DNA of 64,000 nt from an uncultured Caryophanales bacterium (GTDB lineage: Bacteria > Bacillota_I > Bacilli_A > Acholeplasmatales > Anaeroplasmataceae). A program made the position numbers and the translations under genes. The stretch lies in assembly GCA_946405105.1 (NCBI GenBank), contig CAMJFY010000004.1:1-64000 (forward strand). Direction: 5' to 3'. A model generated the notes under the pieces. That model saw nothing but the letters and a program-made list of their open reading frames with translations, had not been told where the DNA came from and searched no databases. Below, piece by piece: positions 19,992 through 30,535 of this stretch; positions within the stretch are counted from its first letter, which is position 1; each line of letters opens with the position of its first letter.

Positions 19992-20963
19992 ATGGAAAAG
20001 ATAGTTGTAGATTTAATGGGCGCTGATAACAAGCCTGAGGTATTAATCGAGGGTGCAATTAAGGCCGCAAATGAAAACAAGGACGTATATCTATATTTGT
20101 GTGGTCCTAAAACAGATTTAGATAAATATCTAGGTGAATTTAAAAATGGTAATGCAGAAATAGTTGATTGTACTGAACAAATAACTAATTATGATAAGCC
20201 AGTTAAAGCTTTTAAAACAAAACCTAATTCATCATTAGTTAAAGGATTAAATCTAGCTAAGGATACTGATGATATTAAAGCATTTGTATCTTGTGGATCA
20301 ACTGGGGCTGTATTAGTATCAAGCGTATTTATTTTAGGAAGAATCGGTAAGGTTAGACCTGCCCTAAGCCCAATACTTGGTGGTACACATGAATTTTGTA
20401 TAGTTGATTGTGGAGCTAACGTAGATACAAGAGTAGATGAACTTTTAGATTTCGCTAAAATGGGTAAAGCCTATATGGAGGCATCAGGAGTATCAAACCC
20501 AAAGATTGCCTTACTTTCAAATGGCTCAGAGCCTGGTAAGGGAAATGATTTAGTTAAAGAAGCATATGCAGCCTTAAGTAATATGGAAGGTTATGATTTC
20601 ATTGGTAATGTTGAGGGTAAAAATATTTTATCATCTGATGCTGATGTAATTGTATGTGATGGCTTTGCAGGAAACATTGCCCTAAAGACTATTGAGGGCA
20701 CTGCAATTCAAATTGTTAAAGGATTAATCGAATATGGCAAGAAGAATAACTGTATGGATGTTATTGGAAAGGCTGTAGGAGATATAATGAATAAATTCGA
20801 TTATAACACTAAGGGTGGAGCCGTAATGCTTGGTGTAAACAAGCTAGTTATTAAAGGACATGGCGCTGCCGTAGGAGAAACAATTTATTCAATTATTAAT
20901 CAAGCATATAAATTATCAACAAATAAGCTTATTGATAAAATAAAGGATAATTTAAATGGTTAA
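19992..20963 (+). CDS. plsX: Phosphate acyltransferase PlsX
   Basis: VDLMGADNKPEVLIEGA; VCDGFAGNIALKTIEGTA; strong PlsX signature. Confidence 0.95.
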   Translation: MEKIVVDLMGADNKPEVLIEGAIKAANENKDVYLYLCGPKTDLDKYLGEFKNGNAEIVDCTEQITNYDKPVKAFKTKPNSSLVKGLNLAKDTDDIKAFVSCGSTGAVLVSSVFILGRIGKVRPALSPILGGTHEFCIVDCGANVDTRVDELLDFAKMGKAYMEASGVSNPKIALLSNGSEPGKGNDLVKEAYAALSNMEGYDFIGNVEGKNILSSDADVIVCDGFAGNIALKTIEGTAIQIVKGLIEYGKKNNCMDVIGKAVGDIMNKFDYNTKGGAVMLGVNKLVIKGHGAAVGETIYSIINQAYKLSTNKLIDKIKDNLNG

Positions 20964-21369
20964 AAATATTGTTAAGGATGTTAAATTTTTATCTTTACCA
21001 TCAACTGATATGACAGAAGATGATAAATATATAATTGCAGATTTAAAGGATACATTATTATTTAACAAAAGATATTGTGTCGGAATGGCTGCCAATATGA
21101 TTGGCTATTTGAAGAACGCAATTATATTTGAGGATATTAAGAAGGTTTATAATGTTTTACTTAACCCAAAGATTATTAAATCTGAGGGTGAATATGAAAT
21201 TGAAGAGGGCTGTCTATCCCTAGAGGGAAAAAGAAAAACAACTAGATATAAAAAAATAAAGGTTGAATATTTAGACGAATTTTATAGAAAGAGAATTAAA
21301 ACATTCACTGATTTCGAAGCTGAAATAATTCAGCATGAAATTGATCACTTAAGTGGTATTTTAATTTAA
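20956..21369 (+). CDS. Peptide deformylase-like protein
   Basis: EEGCLSLEG and QHEIDHLSG motifs; motif 1 is GMAANMIG instead of GxGLAAxQ. Confidence 0.85.
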   Translation: MVKNIVKDVKFLSLPSTDMTEDDKYIIADLKDTLLFNKRYCVGMAANMIGYLKNAIIFEDIKKVYNVLLNPKIIKSEGEYEIEEGCLSLEGKRKTTRYKKIKVEYLDEFYRKRIKTFTDFEAEIIQHEIDHLSGILI

Positions 21370-21382
21370 AAGGTTAAATATT

Positions 21383-22438
21383 ATGGCTATCACTGATTTG
21401 AAGTATTTTAATGAAAATGTTGATACAATCACGCATGACACATTGACATCTGTATTATCACGTAAGTCAATGCTAGATTACATGAATTATTTAATTGATA
21501 ATAAAATTAAATTTACTTTATTTTTTACTGACATTGATGATTTTAAATCTATTAATGACGTGTTAGGCCATAGCGCCGGTGATAAAGCATTAATCACATG
21601 TGCTGAAAGAATGAGAATTGTTTTTGAAGATAATTGTGGAGTTGTCGGAAGATATGGTGGAGATGAATTCTTCGGTATAATTGAAAATGAAGTTGAATAT
21701 GAAAAGATATGGAATATAGCTAATCAGCTAAATGAAATAATTAGAAAGAAAAACAATTTAGCTGATATAGAAAGAGCCTTACCTGCAGGAAAATATACAA
21801 TAACAACAGGTATTGCAAGATTCCCATTAGATGCAGATAATAGAGATGATTTAATGGAAATATGCGATAGGGCATTATATATTGGTAAGCTAAAAGGAAA
21901 AAATTGTTTTATAGTTTTCAATCCTAAAATACATAGTAAAAAGAATAAAGAAATTAAAAAGCTAGATCTTAAGGCTGTAATAGATAATGTATTCTCTATC
22001 TTTACAAATAAGAATAAATCATTAAATGATAATTTAATTGAGGCAATAACATTTGTTTCTAAATATTTTGATGTTAGCTTAGCATCAAAAAATTACAATA
22101 ATAAATTTGAAATATTATATTCAAATGGTAATTTATCAAAAGCTAAATATGTAGATGAAAATAAATATTTAGAATTAAGAACTAATGAATCAGATTCATT
22201 ATTATTCATGTATATAAATAAGCTTGATTCAAATCATGAATATTTAAAAAATGAATTTGAATCTCAAGCAATACATGCGTCAATTTTAATTCCATGTCAA
22301 ACTAAATCTAAAATATATGGATATCTAAGAATAGATGCAAAGCATGAAAGAATTTGGTCAAAAGAAGAAAAGATGGTATTCCAAATTATCACAAATTTAT
22401 ATGCAATGTTATTAGAATTAACAAATGAAAAATTTTAA
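21383..22438 (+). CDS. GGDEF domain protein with C-terminal GAF-like domain
   Basis: VVGRYGGDEFFG; TDIDDFKSINDVLGHSAGD; C-terminus IPCQTKSKIYGYLRIDAKHERIWSKEE GAF-like. Confidence 0.88.
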   Translation: MAITDLKYFNENVDTITHDTLTSVLSRKSMLDYMNYLIDNKIKFTLFFTDIDDFKSINDVLGHSAGDKALITCAERMRIVFEDNCGVVGRYGGDEFFGIIENEVEYEKIWNIANQLNEIIRKKNNLADIERALPAGKYTITTGIARFPLDADNRDDLMEICDRALYIGKLKGKNCFIVFNPKIHSKKNKEIKKLDLKAVIDNVFSIFTNKNKSLNDNLIEAITFVSKYFDVSLASKNYNNKFEILYSNGNLSKAKYVDENKYLELRTNESDSLLFMYINKLDSNHEYLKNEFESQAIHASILIPCQTKSKIYGYLRIDAKHERIWSKEEKMVFQIITNLYAMLLELTNEKF

Positions 22439-22461
22439 ACGACAAGAGGAAGGTGCTTATT

Positions 22462-23064
22462 ATGAAATTTGTTATTACAATTGGTCGTGAATATGGTAGT
22501 GGAGGAAGATTTATTGGAAAATTAGTAGCTGAAAGACTTAATATTCCTTTTTATGATAGTGAATTATTAGTTAAAGCTGCCAAGGATTCAGGATTAAGCG
22601 AAGCTGTATTTAAAAGCTTTGATGAAAAGAAGGATGGCTTTTTAGGAAATGGAATCGGCTTATATTCATATGATATGACATTAAGCCAAAAGGTTTTCTT
22701 AGCTCAATTCGATACAATTAAAAAGATTGCTGCTGAGGAATCTTGTGTAATCGTAGGAAGATGTGCTGATTACGTATTAAAGGATTATCCTAATTTAGTT
22801 TCTGTATTTGTCTGCGCTCCAATGGGAGATAAGATTGATAGAGCAGTTAAATATTATGGTGTTAACCCTGATAAGGCTGAAAATATTATTGCTAAGGCAG
22901 ATAAGAAGAGAAAGAGCTATTATAATTTCTATACTGATAGAGAATGGGGTAAGGCATCTAATTATGATTTATGCATCAACTCTAGAGTAGGTATTGATAG
23001 TGCAGTAGATGCTATTGAAGCATATGTTAGAAGAAGATTTGGACTTAAAAAAGAAAATAACTAA
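22462..23064 (+). CDS. Cytidylate kinase-like family protein
   Basis: ITIGREYGSGGRFIGKLVAERLNIPFYD; SCVIVGRCADYVL. Confidence 0.9.
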   Translation: MKFVITIGREYGSGGRFIGKLVAERLNIPFYDSELLVKAAKDSGLSEAVFKSFDEKKDGFLGNGIGLYSYDMTLSQKVFLAQFDTIKKIAAEESCVIVGRCADYVLKDYPNLVSVFVCAPMGDKIDRAVKYYGVNPDKAENIIAKADKKRKSYYNFYTDREWGKASNYDLCINSRVGIDSAVDAIEAYVRRRFGLKKENN

Positions 23065-24130
23065 TTATTTTGATTATGTCTTAGAATTTGGAATAGACAT
23101 AAAACAAAATGATTATGTTGAAATAGTTACAACAAGCTATATAGAAGAATATTTAGAGCTATTAATAGAAAGATTAAAAATATATAACTGTAATATCTTC
23201 ATCACATTCATTGATGGTGATGATCTAGAAAATATTATTAACAATGATTACAATTCCTATATTGAGGAAAAAATAAATATGTATCATATGCTAATATCTA
23301 AGAAATTTAAAAGATTAACAGTTATATCCCCTTTTGTTATGCCTATAGCTAGAACAAATAATGCCTTAAATTATTTAAAACAAAATTATAAGATGCTATT
23401 TGTTAGAAACTATTTTTCAAAGAATCCTCATACAATATTTCCTATAGCTAATATATATTGGGCCCATAAGCTTCAAATAGATATTAATGAATTATGGGAA
23501 CAAATATTTGATTATTCATATAGAACATCAGAATTAGAAGCTTTAAGAGATAAGCTATCTGATATGAATATAAAGGCATTACATTTTAAAACAGATTTAG
23601 GTACTGACCTATATGTGGGTATACCTCCTGAATCAAAATTTTTAGGAAAGAAGTGGAAGAATGAGGATATAGAATATTTCCCTAATATTCCATGCCTTGA
23701 AATATTTATATCACCTGATAAATTTCAGGTAGATGGTACATTAATATCATCAAAGCCTCTTTATTATGCAAATACATTAATACCAAGCTATAAATTAGAA
23801 TTTAAAAATGGTAAGGTAATATCTAATGAAGGATTAGATGAAATATTAGCTTTAGATGAAAATCTATATTATGCTGGAGAAATAGCAATAGTCCTAGATT
23901 TCAATCCGTTTCTATTTTATTCAACTATAATGGATGAAAATTCTGGATGTCATTTAGCATTAGGTAATGCATATGATCAAGGAGTAAAAGATATTACTAG
24001 TATTAATCACTCAAAATATCATATTGATTTAGTTTTTGGAACATCTAATTTCAATTTAGAGGCTATAACTAATAGTAATGATATTATTTTGATAGTAAAA
24101 GATGGCAAATTAGCTATAAATTTACAATGA
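23009..24130 (+). CDS. Aminopeptidase, M29 family-like
   Basis: YAGEIAIV, SGCHLALGNAY, KYHIDLVFGTSN match M29 metal-binding regions; start uncertain (ATG 23009 overlaps upstream gene, TTG 23039 alternative). Confidence 0.82.
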   Translation: MLLKHMLEEDLDLKKKITNYFDYVLEFGIDIKQNDYVEIVTTSYIEEYLELLIERLKIYNCNIFITFIDGDDLENIINNDYNSYIEEKINMYHMLISKKFKRLTVISPFVMPIARTNNALNYLKQNYKMLFVRNYFSKNPHTIFPIANIYWAHKLQIDINELWEQIFDYSYRTSELEALRDKLSDMNIKALHFKTDLGTDLYVGIPPESKFLGKKWKNEDIEYFPNIPCLEIFISPDKFQVDGTLISSKPLYYANTLIPSYKLEFKNGKVISNEGLDEILALDENLYYAGEIAIVLDFNPFLFYSTIMDENSGCHLALGNAYDQGVKDITSINHSKYHIDLVFGTSNFNLEAITNSNDIILIVKDGKLAINLQ

Positions 24131-24146
24131 TTTTCATATAAAAATA

Positions 24147-24162
24147 AATAAAACGTTTTCAA
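24147..24162 (+). promoter_or_regulatory. Candidate cre (CcpA)-like site
   Basis: AATAAAACGTTTTCAA matches WTGAAARCGYTTTCWW at 14/16 positions. Confidence 0.35.
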
Positions 24163-24281
24163 CGAAATGAATAATGTTTAAAAAATTAGACAAATTTCTT
24201 GAAAACACAACTAAAATTTCAAAAATTAATAAAAACTTCGAATAATATTTTATTTTAAGAAAAAAATCAAAAACTATCTAC

Positions 24282-24322
24282 AAAAAAGCCAGTATTTTTA
24301 ATTGACAATAGCTGGCTTTTTT
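24282..24322. terminator. Intrinsic terminator hairpin (possibly bidirectional) upstream of ilv operon
   Basis: AAAAAAGCCAG...CTGGCTTTTTT. Confidence 0.75.
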
Positions 24323-24330
24323 AATATAAT
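24302..24330 (+). promoter_or_regulatory. Perfect consensus sigma-A promoter for ilv operon
   Basis: TTGACA (24302-24307), 17 nt spacer, TATAAT (24325-24330). Confidence 0.88.
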
Positions 24331-24382
24331 TAGAGCATATATTTTTTAAAAGCTAACTTATGTTAGCGGAAAGGAGCTAATA

Positions 24383-24889
24383 GTGGCTAAACATACATTA
24401 ACAGTATTAGTAAATAATCATATGGGTGTCTTATCTAGAGTTTCAGGTTTATTTTCTAGAAGAGGCTTCAGCATTGAAAGCTTATCTTCAGGAACAACTG
24501 AAAATAAGAAAGTAGCAAGAATGACTATCGTGGTTGATTGTGACACTAATGAATTCAATCAAATTAAGAATCAGCTTGCTAAGCTAATGGATGTTGTCGC
24601 AATTTGCGAGGCTAAGGATGATGATTCTGTAATGAGAGAATTAGCTTTGATTAAAATTGATTGTCAAAGCGAGCAACGTAGTCAAATCATGGAAATTGTT
24701 AATATCTTTAGAGCTCATGTAGTTGATGTTACTAATAGTTCTATGATTCTAGAAATCACTGGTGATAAGAGTAAGATTACAGCATTGATTTCTATGCTTG
24801 ATGAGTTCGGCATCAAAGAATTTATCCGAACAGGTGTTACTGCAATCGCTAGAGGCGAGGGCGAATTAAAAAATAATGCATTAGACTAA
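24383..24889 (+). CDS. ilvN: Acetolactate synthase small subunit (GTG start)
   Basis: ACT domain MGVLSRVSGLFSRRGFSIESLSSG; SD AAAGGAG. Confidence 0.95.
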   Translation: MAKHTLTVLVNNHMGVLSRVSGLFSRRGFSIESLSSGTTENKKVARMTIVVDCDTNEFNQIKNQLAKLMDVVAICEAKDDDSVMRELALIKIDCQSEQRSQIMEIVNIFRAHVVDVTNSSMILEITGDKSKITALISMLDEFGIKEFIRTGVTAIARGEGELKNNALD

Positions 24890-24895
24890 TTATAA

Positions 24896-25945
<1,050 letters not shown>

Positions 25946-25971
25946 TTTGAATTTATAAGTATTTTTGGCTT

Positions 25972-25999
25972 AAGTGGGAGTATTAATGTACTTTCACTT
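25972..25999 (+). other. Intergenic hairpin between ilvC and cimA
   Basis: AAGTGGGAGTA-TTAATG-TACTTTCACTT, 11 bp stem with two G-U pairs. Confidence 0.55.
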
Positions 26000-26018
26000 T
26001 TGTCGTATTTATTAGGGG

Positions 26019-27596
26019 GTGTTTTCCTTGAATGTAGAAGTATTTGATTCAACATTAAGAGATGGTGCCCAAGCAGAAGGTATAAGCTTTCTTGTAGGAG
26101 ATAAAATAAAAATCGCGAAAGCCCTAGATGAATTAGGCGTTGATTATATCGAGGCTGGAAACCCTGGATCTAACAAAAAGGATTTAGAGTTTTTCAAGCA
26201 AGCTAAATCAATAACATTTAATCATTCAAAGCTAGTCGCATTTGGAAGTACAAGAAGATGTAATACCTCAGCAGCCGCTGATAGCAATTTAATGGCATTA
26301 TTAGAGGCTGAAACTGAATATGTTTGTATATTTGGTAAATCTTGGGATTTTCATGTTGAAAAGATTATAGGAACAACTAAAGAAGAAAATTTAAATATGA
26401 TTAGTGATTCTATATCATTCTTGAAAGCAAATGGTAAAAAGGTATTCTATGATGCTGAGCATTTCTTTGATGGATATAAGAACAATAAGGAATATGCATT
26501 AGAAACATTAAAGACTGCTGAAAATGCCGGAGCTGAAACAATTATTTTATGTGATACAAATGGTGGTACTTTCCCAGATGAAATGACTGAAATAATTAAA
26601 GAAATCAAGAAGGTTATAAAGACTCCTCTAGGAATTCACGCTCACAACGATTCTGGTATGGCAGTAGCTTGTAGTGTATTAGCTGTTGTTGCTGGATGTA
26701 GCCATGTTCAAGGTACATTCCTTGGCTATGGTGAAAGATGTGGTAATGCTAATTTAGCTGCAATAATTGCTAACCTAGAGTTAAAGAAGAAATATAAATG
26801 CTTACCTGAAGGAAATCTTGTTAAGCTTACTCCAATAGCTAAAGAGATTGCTGAAATATCTAATTTTAAGCTAGAAGCTAATCTACCTTATGTTGGTTCA
26901 TCAGCATTTGCTCACAAGGCAGGTATGCATATTGATGGTGTATATAAGAGCTCAAAATCATTTGAGCATGTATCACCTGATTCAGTAGGTAATGAAAGAA
27001 AATTCTTAATTAGTGAGGTTGCAGGCAAATCAACTGTCCTTGCTAAGATTAATAAAATATATCCAGATGTTAAGAAAAATGATCCTAGATTATCATTAAT
27101 CATTGATACAATCAAGAATTTGGAATTCGGTGGATATCAATTTGATGGTGCTGATGCTTCATTTGAGCTAATAGTTCATAAGGCATTTGGAAACTTCAAG
27201 CCTTTCTTTGAGGTAAAGAATTTTAAAACAATTGGTGAAGGCCCTTCACATTCTGATGAATTTAGTGCTTCAGCAATAATTAATGTTATTGTAGATGATA
27301 CATTAGAAACAACAGGAGCAAATGGTGATGGTCCAGTTGATGCCCTAAATAGAGCATTAAGAAAAGCAATTGGTAAATTCTATCCAATCTTAAATAAGGT
27401 TTCACTTGCTGATTATAAGGTTCGTATCTTAGACGGCAAGGATGCGGCAACTGCTGCAAAAACAAGAGTTATCATTGAATCAACTGATGGCAAGAGAAGC
27501 TGGTCGACAGTTGGTGTTTCAAAGGATATTATTGAAGCTTCATTCAAAGCTTTAATAGATTCAATAGAATATATATTATATAAGGAGAATAAATAA
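26019..27596 (+). CDS. cimA: Citramalate synthase (CimA-type)
   Basis: [43 protein letters not shown]-terminal regulatory domain; GTG 26019 or TTG 26028 start. Confidence 0.92.
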   Translation: MFSLNVEVFDSTLRDGAQAEGISFLVGDKIKIAKALDELGVDYIEAGNPGSNKKDLEFFKQAKSITFNHSKLVAFGSTRRCNTSAAADSNLMALLEAETEYVCIFGKSWDFHVEKIIGTTKEENLNMISDSISFLKANGKKVFYDAEHFFDGYKNNKEYALETLKTAENAGAETIILCDTNGGTFPDEMTEIIKEIKKVIKTPLGIHAHNDSGMAVACSVLAVVAGCSHVQGTFLGYGERCGNANLAAIIANLELKKKYKCLPEGNLVKLTPIAKEIAEISNFKLEANLPYVGSSAFAHKAGMHIDGVYKSSKSFEHVSPDSVGNERKFLISEVAGKSTVLAKINKIYPDVKKNDPRLSLIIDTIKNLEFGGYQFDGADASFELIVHKAFGNFKPFFEVKNFKTIGEGPSHSDEFSASAIINVIVDDTLETTGANGDGPVDALNRALRKAIGKFYPILNKVSLADYKVRILDGKDAATAAKTRVIIESTDGKRSWSTVGVSKDIIEASFKALIDSIEYILYKENK

Positions 27597-27600
27597 AATC

Positions 27601-28878
27601 ATGGGAATGACAATGACACAAAAAATCCTTGCAGCTCATGCAGGATTAAAAGAAGTTGTAGCTGGCCAATTAATTACTTGTAAGCTTGATTTAGTTCATG
27701 GTAATGATATTACAACACCAGTTGCAGTTAATGTATTTAAGAATATTCATGTTAATGAAGTATTCGACAAAAACAAGGTATCAATTGTTCCTGACCACTT
27801 TGTTCCTAACAAGGATATTAAGTCAGCTGAACAATGTAAGTATATTAGAGAATTTGCTAGAGAAAAAGGAGTAGTAAATTTCTTTGAAGTTGGTCAAATG
27901 GGAATTGAACATGCTCTATTACCTGAAAAGGGTCTAGTAGTTGCTGGTGACGTAGTTATCGGTGCAGATTCTCATACTTGTACATATGGTGCATTAGGTG
28001 CTTTCTCAACAGGTGTTGGTTCAACTGATATGGCTGTTGGTATGGCAACTGGCGAAGCATGGTTCAAGGTTCCATCTGCAATTAAGTTCAACCTAATTGG
28101 TAAGCTTAACAAGGATTGTAGTGGTAAGGATGTTATTTTACACATTATCGGTATGATCGGTGTTGATGGTGCATTATATAAGTCAATGGAATTCTCAGGA
28201 CCTGGTCTTAAGAATTTAACAATGGACTCTCGTTTATGTATGGCTAACATGGCCATTGAAGCAGGAGCAAAGAATGGTATTTTCGCAGTTGATGAATTAA
28301 CATTAGAATACTGCAAGAATCATTCAAAGAAGACTCCAGTTGTATATGAGGCTGACGCTGATGCTTCATATGATGCTGTTTACGATATTGATTTATCAAA
28401 GATTCGTCCAACAGTAGCATTCCCTCATTTACCTGAAAATACAAAGACAGTAGATGAGATTGGTGAAAAGGAAGTTAAGATTGACCAAGTAGTAATCGGT
28501 TCTTGTACAAATGGACGTATGGAGGACTTAAGAATTGCTCATTCAATCTTAAAGGGTAAGAAGGTATCTTCTGATATCAGAGCAATTATTATTCCTGGTA
28601 CTCAAAAGATTTATTTAGAAGCAATTGCTGAAGGTATTATTCAAGATTTAGTAGAAGCAGGCTGTGCAGTATCTACTCCAACTTGTGGACCATGTCTTGG
28701 TGGATATATGGGTATTTTAGCAGCTGGTGAAAGATGTATTTCTACAACTAACAGAAACTTCGTTGGTCGTATGGGACATGTTGATTCTGAGGTATATCTT
28801 GCCTCTCCAGCAACAGCTGCAGCATCTGCATTAACAGGATATATCACAAATCCTGATAAATTTATGGAGGTAAAGTAA
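27601..28878 (+). CDS. leuC: 3-isopropylmalate dehydratase large subunit
   Basis: [50 protein letters not shown]. Confidence 0.96.
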   Translation: MGMTMTQKILAAHAGLKEVVAGQLITCKLDLVHGNDITTPVAVNVFKNIHVNEVFDKNKVSIVPDHFVPNKDIKSAEQCKYIREFAREKGVVNFFEVGQMGIEHALLPEKGLVVAGDVVIGADSHTCTYGALGAFSTGVGSTDMAVGMATGEAWFKVPSAIKFNLIGKLNKDCSGKDVILHIIGMIGVDGALYKSMEFSGPGLKNLTMDSRLCMANMAIEAGAKNGIFAVDELTLEYCKNHSKKTPVVYEADADASYDAVYDIDLSKIRPTVAFPHLPENTKTVDEIGEKEVKIDQVVIGSCTNGRMEDLRIAHSILKGKKVSSDIRAIIIPGTQKIYLEAIAEGIIQDLVEAGCAVSTPTCGPCLGGYMGILAAGERCISTTNRNFVGRMGHVDSEVYLASPATAAASALTGYITNPDKFMEVK

Positions 28879-28879
28879 G

Positions 28880-29404
28880 ATGAATGCTAATGGTAAAGTA
28901 TTTAAATACGGCGCAGATATTGATACTGATGTAATCATTCCTGCAAGATATCTTAATACATCTGTTCCAGCAGAGCTTGCAAAGCACTGTATGGAAGATT
29001 CTAAGCAAGATATTAATGCTGGCTTAGCTCCATTCTCTCAAAGAGTTACTCCAGGTGCTATTTTAGTAGCTGATAAGAACTTCGGATGTGGTTCTTCAAG
29101 AGAGCATGCTCCAATCGCTATTAAGGCTTGTGGAGTATCTTGTGTTATTGCTAAAACATTCGCAAGAATTTTCTATAGAAATTCTATTAATATTGGTTTA
29201 CCTATTCTTGAATGCCCTGAAGCAGTAGATAATATCAAGGATGGCGATACAGTATCAGTTAATTTCGATACTGGTGTTATCAAGAATGAAACTACTGGTA
29301 AGGAATTCCAAGCACAACCATTCCCACCATTCATGCAAGAAATTATTCAATGTGGTGGATTAATTAATAAGATTAATAAGAAATTTGATGAGGAGAAAAA
29401 GTAA
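28880..29404 (+). CDS. leuD: 3-isopropylmalate dehydratase small subunit
   Basis: [31 protein letters not shown]. Confidence 0.96.
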   Translation: MNANGKVFKYGADIDTDVIIPARYLNTSVPAELAKHCMEDSKQDINAGLAPFSQRVTPGAILVADKNFGCGSSREHAPIAIKACGVSCVIAKTFARIFYRNSINIGLPILECPEAVDNIKDGDTVSVNFDTGVIKNETTGKEFQAQPFPPFMQEIIQCGGLINKINKKFDEEKK

Positions 29405-29405
29405 A

Positions 29406-30512
29406 ATGGCTAAGAAGACATTTAATATTGTTACATTACCTGGTGATGGTATTGGTCCAGATATTGTTAAACAAGCTGTTAAAGTAATTAATAGAATTGG
29501 TGAAATCTATGGTTATGATTTCAAAATCACTGAAAAGAGAATGGGTGGTATCGCAATCGATATGGATGGCTGCTCATTACCTCAAGATACAATTGATGCA
29601 GCATTAGCATCAGATGCAGTATTACTAGGTGCTGTTGGTGGTCCTAAGTGGGATAACCTACCTAACGGTGACCGTCCTGAAAAGGGCTTATTAGGAATCC
29701 GTGGAGCTTTAAAACTTTATGCAAACCTAAGACCTGCAGTATTATATCCACAATTACAACATACATCTCCATTAAAGGCTGAAATTATCGGCGATGGTCT
29801 TGATATCTTAGTTGTACGTGAATTAACTGGTGGTATGTATTTCGGTGAGAAGGCTAATTCTCCTAAGTTCAATCCTGAAAATAAGGATTGCTGGGCATCA
29901 GATTTAGAGAAGTATTCAGTATTTGAAATTGAAAGAATTTTAAAGACTGGTTTTGAAGCTGCTCAAAAGAGAAATCATAAGCTTTGCTGTGTACATAAGG
30001 CAAACGTATTAGAGTCTTCAAGATTATGGAGAGCAGTATTCGATAGAGTAAAGAAGAATTATCCAGATGTTGAAACATCTGAAATGTATGTTGATAACTG
30101 TGCAATGCAATTAGTTAGAAACCCAAGACAATTTGACGTTATCGTAACATCTAATATCTTTGGTGATATCTTAACTGATGAAGCATCTCAAGTAGCTGGT
30201 TCAATCGGTATGTTAGCATCTGCATCTTTAGGTGCTGGTACATTAGGTTTATATGAGCCAATTCATGGTTCAGCTCCAGATATCGCTGGAAAGAACTTAG
30301 CTAACCCACTTGCAACAATTTTATCAGTTCCTATGATGTTTAGATATTCATTAGGCTTAATGAAGGAAGCTGATGCAATTGATAAGGCAGTTATGGATGT
30401 ATTAAATGCTGGTTATAGAACTGGTGATATTTTCAATAAAGATTTAGACGATGCTTCTAAGAAGGTCGGAACAGAAGAAATGGGAGACCTTGTTGTAAAG
30501 GCATTAAAGTAA
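29406..30512 (+). CDS. leuB: 3-isopropylmalate dehydrogenase
   Basis: LPGDGIGPDIVKQA; FGDILTDEASQVAGSIGMLASASLG. Confidence 0.96.
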   Translation: MAKKTFNIVTLPGDGIGPDIVKQAVKVINRIGEIYGYDFKITEKRMGGIAIDMDGCSLPQDTIDAALASDAVLLGAVGGPKWDNLPNGDRPEKGLLGIRGALKLYANLRPAVLYPQLQHTSPLKAEIIGDGLDILVVRELTGGMYFGEKANSPKFNPENKDCWASDLEKYSVFEIERILKTGFEAAQKRNHKLCCVHKANVLESSRLWRAVFDRVKKNYPDVETSEMYVDNCAMQLVRNPRQFDVIVTSNIFGDILTDEASQVAGSIGMLASASLGAGTLGLYEPIHGSAPDIAGKNLANPLATILSVPMMFRYSLGLMKEADAIDKAVMDVLNAGYRTGDIFNKDLDDASKKVGTEEMGDLVVKALK

Positions 30513-30535
30513 TTTTAATTATTTAGGAGGTTCAT

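Noticed and set aside
22808-22990. 60-aa plus-strand alternative-frame ORF inside the cytidylate kinase-like gene
   Set aside because: Embedded in a conserved coding frame, no SD, low-complexity translation.
23009-23064. 56-nt overlap between the cytidylate kinase-like gene and M29 aminopeptidase as a programmed frameshift
   Set aside because: Both proteins look complete on their own and no slippery sequence is evident; an alternative TTG start at 23039 explains the overlap better.
24180-24260. CodY-box-like sequences (AATTTCTTGAAAACA, AAAATTTCAAAAATT) upstream of ilv
   Set aside because: Four to five mismatches to AATTTTCWGAAAATT, which is expected by chance in such AT-rich DNA.
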